Source: CAZJLP01 sp964546955 (lineage in GTDB: Bacteria > Verrucomicrobiota > Verrucomicrobiia > Opitutales > Opitutaceae). From it: DNA of 9,929 bases. The translations under genes and the position numbers were made by a program. Under the pieces are notes generated by a model. That model ran no database searches, was not told the origin of the DNA, and saw only the letters and a program-made list of their open reading frames with translations. Position 1 is the stretch's first letter; each line of letters begins with the position of its first letter. Shown here piece by piece: positions 1 to 6,556 of this stretch. The stretch spans positions 1-9,929 of the forward strand of contig CAZJLP010000088.1 in NCBI GenBank assembly GCA_964546955.1, read 5' to 3'.

Positions 1-31
1 CCGTTTATTTACTGAGGGTTGCCTCCGAAAA

Positions 32-108
<77 letters not shown>

Positions 109-198
109 AAAACCATTCCTGCGACTGGGTCAGCCGCGGGGGAAGGGGAGGACGCTCGGTTATCAGGTGGGTGCTTTCAAGCACTTTCTTTTTGCGAT

Positions 199-228
199 AA
201 AAAAAGCCGCCTCGGGCAGAGGCGGCTT
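199..228 (-). terminator. Intrinsic terminator of the exb/ton operon
   Basis: On the minus strand a perfect 10-bp stem (AAGCCGCCTC with GAGGCGGCTT, five-base loop TGCCC) ends in a run of seven T residues (plus-strand A run 199-205). It starts 20 nt after the stop codon of the last coiled-coil gene. GC-rich stem, short loop and T tail are the classical rho-independent form, so this very likely marks the 3' end of the seven-gene operon and insulates tRNA-Pro. Confidence 0.93.
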
Positions 229-247
229 GGGGAAAAATCGGGAATTC

Positions 248-784
248 CTATTTGGCCGGAGCGGCGGCCGTCACCATCGGAGGTTTGGCCATGGCGCTGT
301 CGGCAGCGCGTTTGGCGAGCATTTCGGTGAAACGCTGGATCTCCATCTCGGCGTTGCGTTTTTCGATCCTGGCCAATTCGACCTTTTTAGCCGCGTCCAA
401 AACTTCGCGATTCAGCTTTTCCTTGTTTGCGCGGAGAGTCGCCAAGTCCTTTTCGATCTTCTGGGCGAGGCGCTGCGATTCGGCTGCTTTGCCGGCGTAG
501 CTATCGCGGTCTTCCCGGATCTTGGCCATGGCCTTTTCGTACTCGTCCTTGCGCTTCTTTTCCTTGGCCGCGTCTTCCTTCTTGCGCTCTTCTTCGCGGC
601 GCAGGTTGTCTTCCTTGGCGCGGCGAATGTCCTCTTCCTTCTTGCGCGCCTCCTCTTCCTTCGCGGCTTTCTCGGCCGCGACGCGCTTAACTTCCACCTC
701 ATGCGCTTCCTTACTGTGCTGCCAGTAAGCAAAGCTGAACAAGGTCAGCAAGATGGCGGGGATGATGATGTAAAAACGATTCAT
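248..784 (-). CDS. Membrane-anchored coiled-coil protein, second copy
   Basis: 178 residues, family not recognised. Residues about 4-21 (YIIIPAILLTLFSFAYW region) form one hydrophobic segment, best read as an uncleaved N-terminal anchor with the rest in the periplasm. Residues about 25-160 are almost entirely Lys, Glu, Arg and Ala with heptad spacing, predicting one long charged coiled coil, and the tail (MAKPPMVTAAAPAK) is Ala/Pro-rich and flexible. It shares length, the pattern MxxxYxIxP at the N terminus, coiled-coil layout and a KDLA stretch with the gene directly upstream, so the two look like diverged tandem duplicates. It is the last gene of the ton operon, 15 nt after its neighbour and 20 nt before the terminator. 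A structural or TolA-like spacer role is possible but is inference only; charged coiled coils give spurious database hits. Confidence 0.85.
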   Translation of the reverse strand: MNRFYIIIPAILLTLFSFAYWQHSKEAHEVEVKRVAAEKAAKEEEARKKEEDIRRAKEDNLRREEERKKEDAAKEKKRKDEYEKAMAKIREDRDSYAGKAAESQRLAQKIEKDLATLRANKEKLNREVLDAAKKVELARIEKRNAEMEIQRFTEMLAKRAADSAMAKPPMVTAAAPAK

Positions 785-799
785 TGTGAGGGGGGGAGA

Positions 800-1345
800 T
801 TAAGTCTTGGGCTTTTCTTTCGCGGCCGCCTCGGCGGCGCGCCGGGCCTCTTCCATGCGGCTGGCGGCATCGATCTTTTGAATCACATCTTCCAGCGATT
901 TCCGGTTTGTCTCGGCCTGCCGGACGTAGTCCCGCAGGTGATTCTGCTCCTTTTCATGACCCTCCCGCTCGTCCTCGAGTTTTTTCAAGGCGTCTTTTTC
1001 GGCGGCGAGATCTTTGCTCAGGCGGTCCACCAACTGGGCGTACTTCGTCTGGTCGTCGTAAGCTTTCTGCCGCGCGTCGTTCAGATTTTCGCGTGCGGTC
1101 GCTTCGGCGGCCAGGAGGTTTTCGCGTTCGGCCTTCTGCTTTTTGCGCAGTTCTTGCTGCTCCACCGCGTAGGCGTTGGCGGCCTTTTGCTTCGCGATTT
1201 CCGCTTCGCGCTTCTCCTGGCGCTCGCGGTTCTTCTTTTCTTCCTCTTCGCGATGCTGCCTTTCGAGATCGGATTGGGAGCTGATATACAGGCCGGCGAA
1301 TGCCACCATGCATACCGTTGGGACGATGAAATAGGCTTTCTTCAT
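800..1345 (-). CDS. Membrane-anchored coiled-coil protein, first copy
   Basis: 181 residues, family not recognised. A hydrophobic segment at about residues 4-22 (YFIVPTVCMVAFAGLYI) is followed by an extended Glu/Lys/Arg/Ala-rich coiled coil (about 27-165) and a short Ala/Lys tail ending EKPKT. There is no recognisable enzymatic motif. The most likely topology is inner-membrane anchor plus periplasmic rod. It begins 10 nt after the TPR gene and ends 15 nt before its paralogue, so it is certainly cotranscribed with the ton genes and probably acts with them. It could brace the TPR protein or TonB, or act like the helical middle domain of TolA, but nothing in the sequence proves contact. The ATG is preceded by ATCAATCCACA with no Shine-Dalgarno element. 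Confidence 0.86.
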   Translation of the reverse strand: MKKAYFIVPTVCMVAFAGLYISSQSDLERQHREEEEKKNRERQEKREAEIAKQKAANAYAVEQQELRKKQKAERENLLAAEATARENLNDARQKAYDDQTKYAQLVDRLSKDLAAEKDALKKLEDEREGHEKEQNHLRDYVRQAETNRKSLEDVIQKIDAASRMEEARRAAEAAAKEKPKT

Positions 1346-1355
1346 TGTGGATTGA

Positions 1356-2723
1356 TTAAAGTTTTTTGGCTCGTTCGATCGCGGCTGCTTTTTGCGCTTC
1401 GCGTTCAGCCACGTTGGCCTTAACCGCGTCTAGCAGGTTCTTCGCCTGCTTGTTGTTCGGTTCGAGCTGCATCGCCTTTTCGGCGGCCGCCAGCGCTTCT
1501 TCGAGCTTCTTGAGCTCGAACGCGATGTAAGAAATGAACATGTACGTGGCGGCGGGCTTATCGATGCCCTTCTTCACGGCGATCTGGAGATGCTTCAAAG
1601 CCTCGTCGAATTTATCCTGAGCATAATAGAGCTGCCCGATCTGCTGTTCGATGCTGCCGGCTTTGGGAAAACGGGTGGCCGCTTCTTTGAGCGTCGCGAT
1701 CGCTTTTTCCTCCTTGTGCAGCTGTTGGTAACAGGTGGCCAGCAGCTCCCAATTTTTCTGCTCGGGCGGGACTTTGCCGTCGCGAAGCCAGCCTTCCAGC
1801 AACTGCGCGGCGTGGTCGTACTGGCGAAGATTGTAGTAGATGCCGACCAAGTTGTAGTTCTGCGCGGGCTCGTTCAGGATGGGCGGATTCTGGGCGTGAG
1901 CCCGCTCGAGGGTCAGCGCGGCCCGGAGATCCTGCTGCAACTGGAGGTACGTGGCGGCGAGTTGCTGCCAGTACATTTTGTTATTTGGAAATTGCTTCAC
2001 CAGCAGCTCGAGCAGATCGGCGGAGCGGGCGTAGTCGCCTTGCTGCTGCAGGGTCGCCAGCAACAAGACGTAGAAAGTATCCTTCGGCTTGATGCTCATC
2101 TGCAGCCCCTTTTCCGTTTCGATTTGGGCCTGCTTCAGGATCTCCATATCGACTTTGTCCGGATTTACGCTGGCGCGCGTGAACAGAATGTGCGCGAGGA
2201 AGAGCTGGAAATCGGGATTCGGTTTGCTGCCCTCGACGAAGCGCTTGGCATACTGATATGCTTTGTCGAGGAACTGCTTCTGAAGGTTCGGATCCTTCGC
2301 GTTCAAGCCTTCGGCTTGGTAGAGGCCGGCGAGGTATTGCACTGACTGCAGACGGGCGGGGGCCGGGGTGAGGTTGTACTTATCCGCCAGCTGCAACGCT
2401 TCTTCGAGCGGGGCAATGGCCTTAGCGGGTTCGTTCTTATTGAAGAAAGCTTCGGCTTGTAGCTGCAGCAGGACTGCGCGGTCGTAGCTTTCTTTTTCGA
2501 CGGTTCCGAGCAAGCGCGTCACTTCGGCCAGGATCTTGTCGGCGTTGGCCTTGGAGTCCTGCCGCAGCGGCTTCATCTTCTCGATTTCCTCGCTGATCTT
2601 GTCCGAGATCTCTTTCTTCACTTCCGGCTGCTGAGCGGAAGCGGCGAAGGGGAGGGCGGAAGCGGCCAGCGCGAACAGAAGGGCCTTGGCGGTGCGGGAG
2701 AATGGGCGTAGGGGGAGGATCAT
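1356..2723 (-). CDS. Secreted TPR-repeat protein of the TonB system
   Basis: 455 residues. The N terminus has a clear signal peptide: basic start (RPFSRTAK), hydrophobic core, and an A-S-A cleavage box at residues 28-30 before QQPEV. The mature chain is helical with tetratricopeptide repeats, which I count as about six: near 81-115, 216-250, 251-285, 290-318, 327-360 and 361-430, with typical W/Y-xx-L-G-x-xY and A-x-x-x-Ahh-P patterns such as LEEALAAAEKAMQLEPNN. TPR proteins are known partners in the multi-component TonB2/TonB3 systems of Vibrio and relatives, where a TPR gene follows tonB. Here it follows tonB by 12 nt, supporting the same role as a periplasmic scaffold. Whether it touches TonB, ExbD or a receptor cannot be told. 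No Shine-Dalgarno sequence precedes the ATG. Confidence 0.9.
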   Translation of the reverse strand: MILPLRPFSRTAKALLFALAASALPFAASAQQPEVKKEISDKISEEIEKMKPLRQDSKANADKILAEVTRLLGTVEKESYDRAVLLQLQAEAFFNKNEPAKAIAPLEEALQLADKYNLTPAPARLQSVQYLAGLYQAEGLNAKDPNLQKQFLDKAYQYAKRFVEGSKPNPDFQLFLAHILFTRASVNPDKVDMEILKQAQIETEKGLQMSIKPKDTFYVLLLATLQQQGDYARSADLLELLVKQFPNNKMYWQQLAATYLQLQQDLRAALTLERAHAQNPPILNEPAQNYNLVGIYYNLRQYDHAAQLLEGWLRDGKVPPEQKNWELLATCYQQLHKEEKAIATLKEAATRFPKAGSIEQQIGQLYYAQDKFDEALKHLQIAVKKGIDKPAATYMFISYIAFELKKLEEALAAAEKAMQLEPNNKQAKNLLDAVKANVAEREAQKAAAIERAKKL

Positions 2724-2735
2724 CGCGGTGGTTGG

Positions 2736-3392
2736 TTATTCTTCCGTTGTGATCTTGAACGAAATGGGCTGCTGCATCCGGGTGGTCACGTTTCTGCCGC
2801 CTTTTTTGCCCGGGCGAAACTTCATCTTCGAGATGGCGCGGATGGCTTCCACTTCGAACTCGCGCTGGCTGGAGCGGACAACGCGCGGTTCCAGCACCGA
2901 GCCCGTGGGATCGACGAGGAACTCCACCATCACTTCGCCTTCGACCGCCATGCGTTTCATTTCGAACGGATAGGTGATCTGCAGAGGCGTGCGGGCCTGC
3001 GGCACTTGGTCGAGATTGGCCAGGTCGAAGATCTCGCCGAAGCGACGGGCGCCGCTTGTGATGGACTTGGTGGGAATGTTCACCACGCCGGTCGGCGCGC
3101 CCATGTTGGGGGGCGGCGGCGGCTGCACGGGTTGAACGAACGTGTCCAGGGCCACGGCGCTCGGGACGTCGGTCAGGCTCGGGGGCGCGATGGTGGCGAT
3201 ATCGGGGGCCGGCTCGTTCGTGTCAACGGGCTCGGGCTCTTCCTCGATCTTTACCATCTCGATGGCGACGGTGGGAGTCTCCTGCTTGGGCGGCGGAGCT
3301 TTTTTCTCGCCGTGCATCAGTTCGCCGATGATGGCCGGAACGGCGTGAATCAGGATGGAGACCAGAATGCCTATAATGAGGTCGCGACGCAT
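2736..3392 (-). CDS. tonB: TonB family energy transducer
   Basis: 218 residues with full TonB architecture. Residues 5-25 are a single inner-membrane helix carrying S12 and H16, the SxxxH spacing that TonB uses to engage ExbB/ExbD. Residues 32-100 are Pro/Glu-rich (APPPK, EEEPEPVD, QPPPPP) and span the periplasm. Residues about 137-215 are the C-terminal TonB domain: YPFEMKRMAVEGEVMVEFLVD, then a helix (EFEVEAIRAISKMKFRPG) and the last strand. It transmits proton-motive force to TonB-dependent outer-membrane receptors, none of which lie in this window. I chose the start at 3392 (MRRDLII) over a longer in-frame start at 3515, because the extra 41 residues would overlap exbD-2 and are not membrane-like. 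It lies 16 nt after exbD-2 and 12 nt before the TPR gene. Confidence 0.93.
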   Translation of the reverse strand: MRRDLIIGILVSILIHAVPAIIGELMHGEKKAPPPKQETPTVAIEMVKIEEEPEPVDTNEPAPDIATIAPPSLTDVPSAVALDTFVQPVQPPPPPNMGAPTGVVNIPTKSITSGARRFGEIFDLANLDQVPQARTPLQITYPFEMKRMAVEGEVMVEFLVDPTGSVLEPRVVRSSQREFEVEAIRAISKMKFRPGKKGGRNVTTRMQQPISFKITTEE

Positions 3393-3408
3393 GTAATGAA
3401 GGGGGGAG

Positions 3409-3837
3409 TTATTTGCCGGTGGCGCGCGGAATGGTTTCGATCGAGACTTGGGCGATGCCGGCGGAGCGCACTTTATCCAAGACCGTGATGGTCGGTCCGA
3501 ACTTTGCGCGATCATCGCCGGTGACCAGAACCTTCGGGTTCTTGTTTCCGCTCATGTACTGGTGCAGGCGCGGCTCGAGTTCATCCATCGAAATGGGTTC
3601 GCGGTCGAAGAAGACGGTGTTGCCGTCGGTCATCTGAAGCACCAGCGGCGGATCGTCGACCTTGTTCGAGGGCGGCGCGGCCTTGGGCAATTCGATCGGC
3701 ACGGATTGAATCTTGTCCAGCGAGAGCGTGAACAAGACGAACGTCGCCAGGAGGAAGAACACGACGTCGATCAGGGGAATGATCTCAATACGCGCCTTCT
3801 TCTTGACTGAAACTTGAGCTGCTGCGCCGCCGGCCAT
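3409..3837 (-). CDS. exbD: ExbD/TolR family proton-channel subunit, second copy
   Basis: 142 residues. A short cytoplasmic N terminus (to about residue 16) precedes one transmembrane helix (about 19-40) that contains the essential aspartate, D24, in the motif PLIDVVFFLL. Residues 42-142 form the small periplasmic ExbD/TolR domain (VPIELPKAAPP at its start; PKVLVTGDDRAKFG and GIAQVSIET near the end). With ExbB it converts the proton gradient to movement of TonB. The membrane helix is identical in protein to the neighbouring exbD copy and nearly so in DNA, while the periplasmic part has drifted far. Two ExbD-like subunits could assemble as a mixed dimer inside the ExbB ring. The start is preceded by TCTCCCTTTCT. 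Confidence 0.94.
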   Translation of the reverse strand: MAGGAAAQVSVKKKARIEIIPLIDVVFFLLATFVLFTLSLDKIQSVPIELPKAAPPSNKVDDPPLVLQMTDGNTVFFDREPISMDELEPRLHQYMSGNKNPKVLVTGDDRAKFGPTITVLDKVRSAGIAQVSIETIPRATGK

Positions 3838-3890
3838 AGAAAGGGAGATAAGAGGTGAAAAAGGGGAGAGGAGGAGGACGATCGCGCCGT

Positions 3891-4325
3891 TTACGACCCG
3901 GTGTTTTGGCGCACCTTGGTCTCGATCAGGACCTTCGTGATCCCGGACTTGCGGATTTCGTCGAGAACGTAGCGGGCCTGCACGAACAGGGCGTTTTCGT
4001 CGCCGTTGAGGAGAATCTTCGGGTTCGGCTCGGTATTCTTATAGGTCTGGAGGCGACCGATAAACTCGTCGAGCGTCACCGGATTCTGGTCCCACGCGAT
4101 GCGGCCGTCGTCGGTGACGGAAATAGTGACCGAACCGGCGGGATCGCGCGGGTCGCTGGTCGTTACCTGAGGCAACGCCACGCGCAGGCCGCCCGATTTG
4201 TTGAGCGAGAGCGTGAAGAGCACGAACGTCGCCAGGAGGAAGAACACCACGTCGATCAGCGGAATGATCTCGATGCGTGCTTTCTTTTTGCCGCCTGGGC
4301 CTGTGCCACCGGATGAACCAGCCAT
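3891..4325 (-). CDS. exbD: ExbD/TolR family proton-channel subunit, first copy
   Basis: 144 residues, the normal length for ExbD. The N terminus is Gly/Ser-rich (MAGSSGGTGPGGKKK), followed by a single membrane helix at about residues 20-41 with the channel aspartate D25 in PLIDVVFFLL, the same position as in E. coli ExbD. The periplasmic domain runs from about 45 to 144 (VALPQVTTSD; PNPKILLNGDENALF; GITKVLIETKV). It is inner-membrane, working with the ExbB pentamer as the proton-driven motor for TonB. It comes 84 nt after exbB, a gap that holds a strong hairpin (4361-4392), and 53 nt before its paralogue. The ATG follows TCTCCCTTTCCT, a pyrimidine tract instead of a ribosome-binding site. A TolR role cannot be excluded, but tonB in the operon favours ExbD. 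Confidence 0.95.
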   Translation of the reverse strand: MAGSSGGTGPGGKKKARIEIIPLIDVVFFLLATFVLFTLSLNKSGGLRVALPQVTTSDPRDPAGSVTISVTDDGRIAWDQNPVTLDEFIGRLQTYKNTEPNPKILLNGDENALFVQARYVLDEIRKSGITKVLIETKVRQNTGS

Positions 4326-4360
4326 AGGAAAGGGAGACGAAGGTTTAAGGAGCTGACGGG

Positions 4361-4392
4361 GCCGGCCGCGTCAGGAACATCGAGCGGCCGGC
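4361..4392 (-). other. Intercistronic hairpin between exbB and exbD
   Basis: A perfect 9-bp GC-only stem (GCCGGCCGC with GCGGCCGGC) encloses a 14-nt loop in the 84-nt gap between the exbB stop and the first exbD start. On the transcribed (minus) strand it is followed by CCCCGTCAG and no T run, so it is not a normal terminator. Such hairpins commonly protect the upstream mRNA from 3' exonucleases; that would fit the need for more ExbB (five) than ExbD (two) per complex. The role is inferred. Confidence 0.6.
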
Positions 4393-4409
4393 GGGGGCGG
4401 GAAGCGGAA

Positions 4410-5066
4410 TCAGGTGACCGTCGATTCGGATTTCTTGATGATCAGTTCGAGCGCGTTAGAGGCGTCGCCGATCTCGTGCTTCGCTTCTTCCGCGCGAGCA
4501 TTGATGATATTGTAGGGCAGGAGGCCGACGATGGCGATCGCGAGACCGGCCGCCGTGGCGATCAGCGCTTCGGCGACACCACCGGTGATTTGACCGGCAG
4601 CCTGACCGATGTCGCCTTGCATGTTACCGAAGGTGCGCATCATGCCCGTGACGGTACCGAGCAAGCCGAGGAGGGGGGCGGCCGTGATGACCGTATCCAG
4701 CGTCGCCATACCCTGGGAAAAGCGGTTGAGCTCCTGATTGGAAGCGCGGATGAAGGCGTTCGAAAGGGAGGTTTCCTTGTGGGTCAGCGCGTAGGTGAGG
4801 ATCCGGGCGATGTAATCCTTGCTGCGCTTGCCCAACTCGATCGCGCCTTCCACGTCGCGCGCTTCGACTCGCTCCAACATCTTTTCGACGACTTCGGGTT
4901 CGCGATTCGAATTCTCGCGAATGATGAACAGAACGCGCTCGACGGCCACGGTGAGTCCGAGGAAGGACACGACCAAGATCGGCCACATGATGATGCCGCC
5001 GCCCTCAAAGAGCTGCATCGGCGTCTTGTTCATCAAAAATGCTAAGGGCAAACTATACGTGATCAT
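4410..5066 (-). CDS. exbB: MotA/TolQ/ExbB proton-channel protein
   Basis: 218 residues. Three membrane helices are visible at about 24-48 (IIMWPILVVSFLGLTVAVERV), 124-146 and 162-186. The two family signatures are intact: APLLGLLGTVTGM (130-142) with the conserved threonine, and EALIATAAGLAIAI (166-179), whose polar Thr lines the proton path. The large loop 49-123 is cytoplasmic. It forms the pentameric ring around ExbD and powers TonB. As first gene of the operon it has a leader of over 100 nt. The annotated ATG at 5066 adds 11 residues before MNKTPMQLF (ATG at 5033); the shorter start matches typical family N termini slightly better, but neither has a Shine-Dalgarno sequence, so the start is undecided. 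Confidence 0.95.
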   Translation of the reverse strand: MITYSLPLAFLMNKTPMQLFEGGGIIMWPILVVSFLGLTVAVERVLFIIRENSNREPEVVEKMLERVEARDVEGAIELGKRSKDYIARILTYALTHKETSLSNAFIRASNQELNRFSQGMATLDTVITAAPLLGLLGTVTGMMRTFGNMQGDIGQAAGQITGGVAEALIATAAGLAIAIVGLLPYNIINARAEEAKHEIGDASNALELIIKKSESTVT

Positions 5067-5205
5067 GTTGGATGTTTAATTAGGGAGTTGGTGGTGAAAT
5101 GGAATAAGGGCAGAAAGGGGGGAGGGCGGCCGAAAGCAGAGCCGGAGGTAACGGGTCGATGATGTATTACGGCTTCGACGACGGTTTCTTAGTTTGTACT
5201 CAAAA

Positions 5206-5233
5206 AAACTAGGCAAGCCGCAGAACTCAGCAA
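5206..5233 (-). promoter_or_regulatory. Candidate promoter for the exb/ton operon
   Basis: On the minus strand TTGCTG (5228-5233) and TAGTTT (5206-5211) are spaced by 16 nt and resemble sigma-70 -35 and -10 boxes. The start would lie near 5199, giving a leader of about 130 nt before exbB. The match is weak (four of six bases in each box at best) and other placements are possible. Confidence 0.25.
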
Positions 5234-5252
5234 CCCGCAGGCCAAGGAAAAT

Positions 5253-5264
5253 TCAAAATTTTGA
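5253..5264. promoter_or_regulatory. Perfect 12-bp palindrome upstream of the exb promoter
   Basis: TCAAAATTTTGA is a perfect palindrome in an otherwise GC-rich leader, about 20 nt upstream of the candidate -35 box for exbB. It could be an operator for a dimeric regulator. It does not look like a classical Fur box (GATAATGATAATCATTATC). A chance AT-rich palindrome cannot be excluded. Confidence 0.25.
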
Positions 5265-5611
5265 TGGATCGCGACCGATGCGTGAATGCGATCGGGCTGT
5301 GTCCCTGGCAAAAGGCGCGTGTTCGACCGACAACTCGCGGCGAAGTTGCAACGAAGCGCGGTCAGCGGGGAACCGAAATCTAAAAACTGAGGGGAGGCGC
5401 GATGCAATGGAGGGGCTGTGTGGGCAGGGCGACATTGTCGCTCGGCGAAGGGGAACAGACTTACAGGGCAAATTCCTGTCAATGCTGATCTCGGTTTCGA
5501 GCGTGCGGGCCTCGGGGCCGAGAGGTGTGTGGGCCGGCAAAATGGTGGGGCAAATCGCCGGCGGAGGGAAAGGTGGTGCGAGGCAACTGACTCAGTATGA
5601 GCGATGTCGAA

Positions 5612-5685
5612 TGGCTGCCCGACTAGGACTCGAACCTAGACAAAACGAGTCAGAGTCGTTTGTGCTACCATTACACCATCGGGCA
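5612..5685 (-). tRNA. tRNA-Gln(CTG)
   Basis: Minus-strand cloverleaf: acceptor TGCCCGA with TCGGGCA, discriminator G, encoded CCA (5612-5614). The anticodon arm is AACGA, loop CTCTGAC, TCGTT, giving anticodon CTG for CAG codons. The T arm contains GGTTCGAGTCC. It is the last of three tRNA genes in the cluster, 34 nt after tRNA-Thr. Confidence 0.95.
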
Positions 5686-5719
5686 GTGGAGCGATCTGGG
5701 TCAATTTACCCGCAGCAAA

Positions 5720-5794
5720 TGGAGCCGGCGATGGGATTCGAACCCGCAACCGCCTGTTTACAAAACAGGTGCTCTACCATTGAGCTACGCCGGC
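5720..5794 (-). tRNA. tRNA-Thr(TGT)
   Basis: Minus-strand cloverleaf: acceptor GCCGGCG with CGCCGGC, discriminator T, encoded CCA. The anticodon arm is CCTGT, loop TTTGTAA, ACAGG, so the anticodon is TGT, reading ACA and, by wobble, other threonine codons. D arm (GCTCAATGGTAGAGC) and T arm (GGGTTCGAATCCC) are standard. It lies between tRNA-Lys and tRNA-Gln. Confidence 0.96.
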
Positions 5795-5881
5795 GTCTGA
5801 AAGGGCCGAAGGCGAAAAGACCGAAATCGTTTCTAACAAAGGGAATCTAAAAGAACGGACCTGCCTGGCGAGGTCCAAAAC

Positions 5882-5956
<75 letters not shown>

Positions 5957-5973
5957 AAAAAACCGAACTGTGA

Positions 5974-6002
5974 AAAACTCAGATTGCCCCCGCCCTTGTC
6001 AA
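5974..6002 (-). promoter_or_regulatory. Candidate promoter of the tRNA cluster
   Basis: On the minus strand a perfect TTGACA (5997-6002) is followed after 17 nt by AGTTTT (5974-5979). Transcription would begin about 10 nt before tRNA-Lys, a normal distance for a tRNA operon. The -35 box is exact; the -10 box is poor, which lowers confidence. Confidence 0.4.
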
Positions 6003-6094
6003 CCCCGTTTTGTGCAGGTTGCTGCGCGAAAAGGAGGATAAAGCGACGCTGTAGTTTCGGAGTATTACAAATGCCCGAGGGGGATTGCCGAACC

Positions 6095-6222
6095 AATCGT
6101 TCTCGTTCTCTTACTCCTACTCGTTCTCGATCCCTCCAAAGGGTGGTAAAGCGAGCGATGCGTACTGAAACGGCGGCGGCGTATCCTGAAGCAGGGGCGT
6201 TGGGGACGAGAATGAGAACGAT
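6095..6222. repeat. Inverted-repeat element 1, upstream of rpmI
   Basis: The left arm (6095-6137) opens with AATCGTTCTCGTTCT and contains a second CTCGTTCTCGA. The right arm (6202-6222), read on the minus strand, begins ATCGTTCTCATTCTC, matching the left arm at 14 of 15 positions. The interior of about 60 nt carries no gene. The left arm matches that of the element at 7040-7199 over 32 of 36 positions, so this is a repeated unit of the genome, probably a small non-autonomous mobile or REP-like element. No target duplication is obvious. Confidence 0.7.
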
Positions 6223-6244
6223 GGCCTCCACTGAGGCCACTTTT
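6222..6244 (+). promoter_or_regulatory. Hairpin with short T run ahead of rpmI
   Basis: TGGCCTC pairs with GAGGCCA around a CACT loop (6222-6239), followed by CTTTT. It sits 46 nt before the rpmI start, directly after the right arm of element 1. It could be a weak terminator or attenuator controlling rpmI-rplT, an operon that is autoregulated by L20 in other bacteria, or the end structure of the repeat. The T tract is short, so efficiency would be low. Confidence 0.4.
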
Positions 6245-6289
6245 ACCCTTGCAAACGGCCTTCCGGACATGTGTTTTCTCCCTTTCCTC

Positions 6290-6484
6290 ATGCAAAAGAC
6301 CAAAAAGTCCGTAGCCAAGCGCTTCAAGTTGTCCGCCAAGGGCAAACTGATCCGCCGCACGCCTGGCTTCCGTCACTTGCTAGCTGCGAAGAGCACCAAG
6401 CAGAAACGCCGTGCCTCCAAAGACAAGCTCGTGGCCGCTGGCCATGCGGAGCCGCTCAAACGTTGCCTTCCATTTGGCCTCTGA
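6290..6484 (+). CDS. rpmI: 50S ribosomal protein bL35
   Basis: 64 residues, the usual length of bL35, highly basic. It opens MQKTKKSVAKRFKLSAKGKL, the family signature, and continues with the Arg/Lys-rich core HLLAAKSTKQKRRAS. It binds 23S rRNA in the large subunit. The start at 6290 is chosen because the family begins MxKTKKSxxKRF; the frame is open further upstream to 5984 but that part runs through the repeat element and is not protein-like. infC, which precedes rpmI in many bacteria, is absent here; tRNA genes on the other strand occupy that place. The ATG is preceded by TTCTCCCTTTCCTC. It is followed after 72 nt by rplT. Confidence 0.96.
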   Translation: MQKTKKSVAKRFKLSAKGKLIRRTPGFRHLLAAKSTKQKRRASKDKLVAAGHAEPLKRCLPFGL

Positions 6485-6556
6485 GCGCAAAACCATAACA
6501 TCGTACTGCGGGTGAACAACTTAGGGCGACCCGCCGGCGAATAACCACCTAATAAC

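Larger units (their letters stand above)
5067..5611. other. Non-coding region between exbB and tRNA-Gln
   Basis: 545 nt with no credible protein gene. Possible readings in several frames lack codon logic or known domains. The exbB-proximal part holds a weak promoter candidate and a 12-bp palindrome (listed separately). The tRNA-proximal part holds small inverted repeats: GCGAC/GTCGC at 5429-5441, ACAGG/CCTGT at 5463-5479 and CTCG/CGAG at 5511-5522. GCCGGC occurs twice, near 5532 and 5562. I found no clear terminator with a T tail after tRNA-Gln on the minus strand, so read-through from the tRNA cluster into the exb leader is conceivable. Confidence 0.6.

Noticed and set aside
172..193. GTGCT/AGCAC hairpin followed by TTTCTTTTT on the plus strand
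   Set aside because: The stem is only 5 bp and no plus-strand gene ends here. It lies between minus-strand features, so a terminator role has no support.
167..1423. A 418-codon open frame opposite the two coiled-coil genes
   Set aside because: It is the mirror of Lys/Glu-rich codons, which read as Phe/Leu-rich on the other strand. It runs through the terminator and both well-supported minus-strand genes.
3393..3515. Longer tonB start overlapping exbD-2
   Set aside because: The added 41 residues are Ser/Pro/Arg-rich and out of keeping with a TonB N terminus, and they overlap the exbD-2 3' end by over 100 nt.
5189..5482. A 97-codon minus-strand frame in the leader region
   Set aside because: The composition is irregular, with many Cys, Pro and Ser, and there is no domain or plausible context. 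It overlaps other equally poor frames.
5194..5850. A 218-codon open frame on the plus strand
   Set aside because: Its second half is the antisense of tRNA-Gln and tRNA-Thr, giving the well-known false peptides of the GLEPRQNES and GFEPATACLQNRC type. The first half has no recognisable domain.
5984..6289. Upstream extension of the rpmI frame
   Set aside because: The extra 102 codons cross repeat element 1 and have no similarity to bL35, which starts at MQKTKKS.
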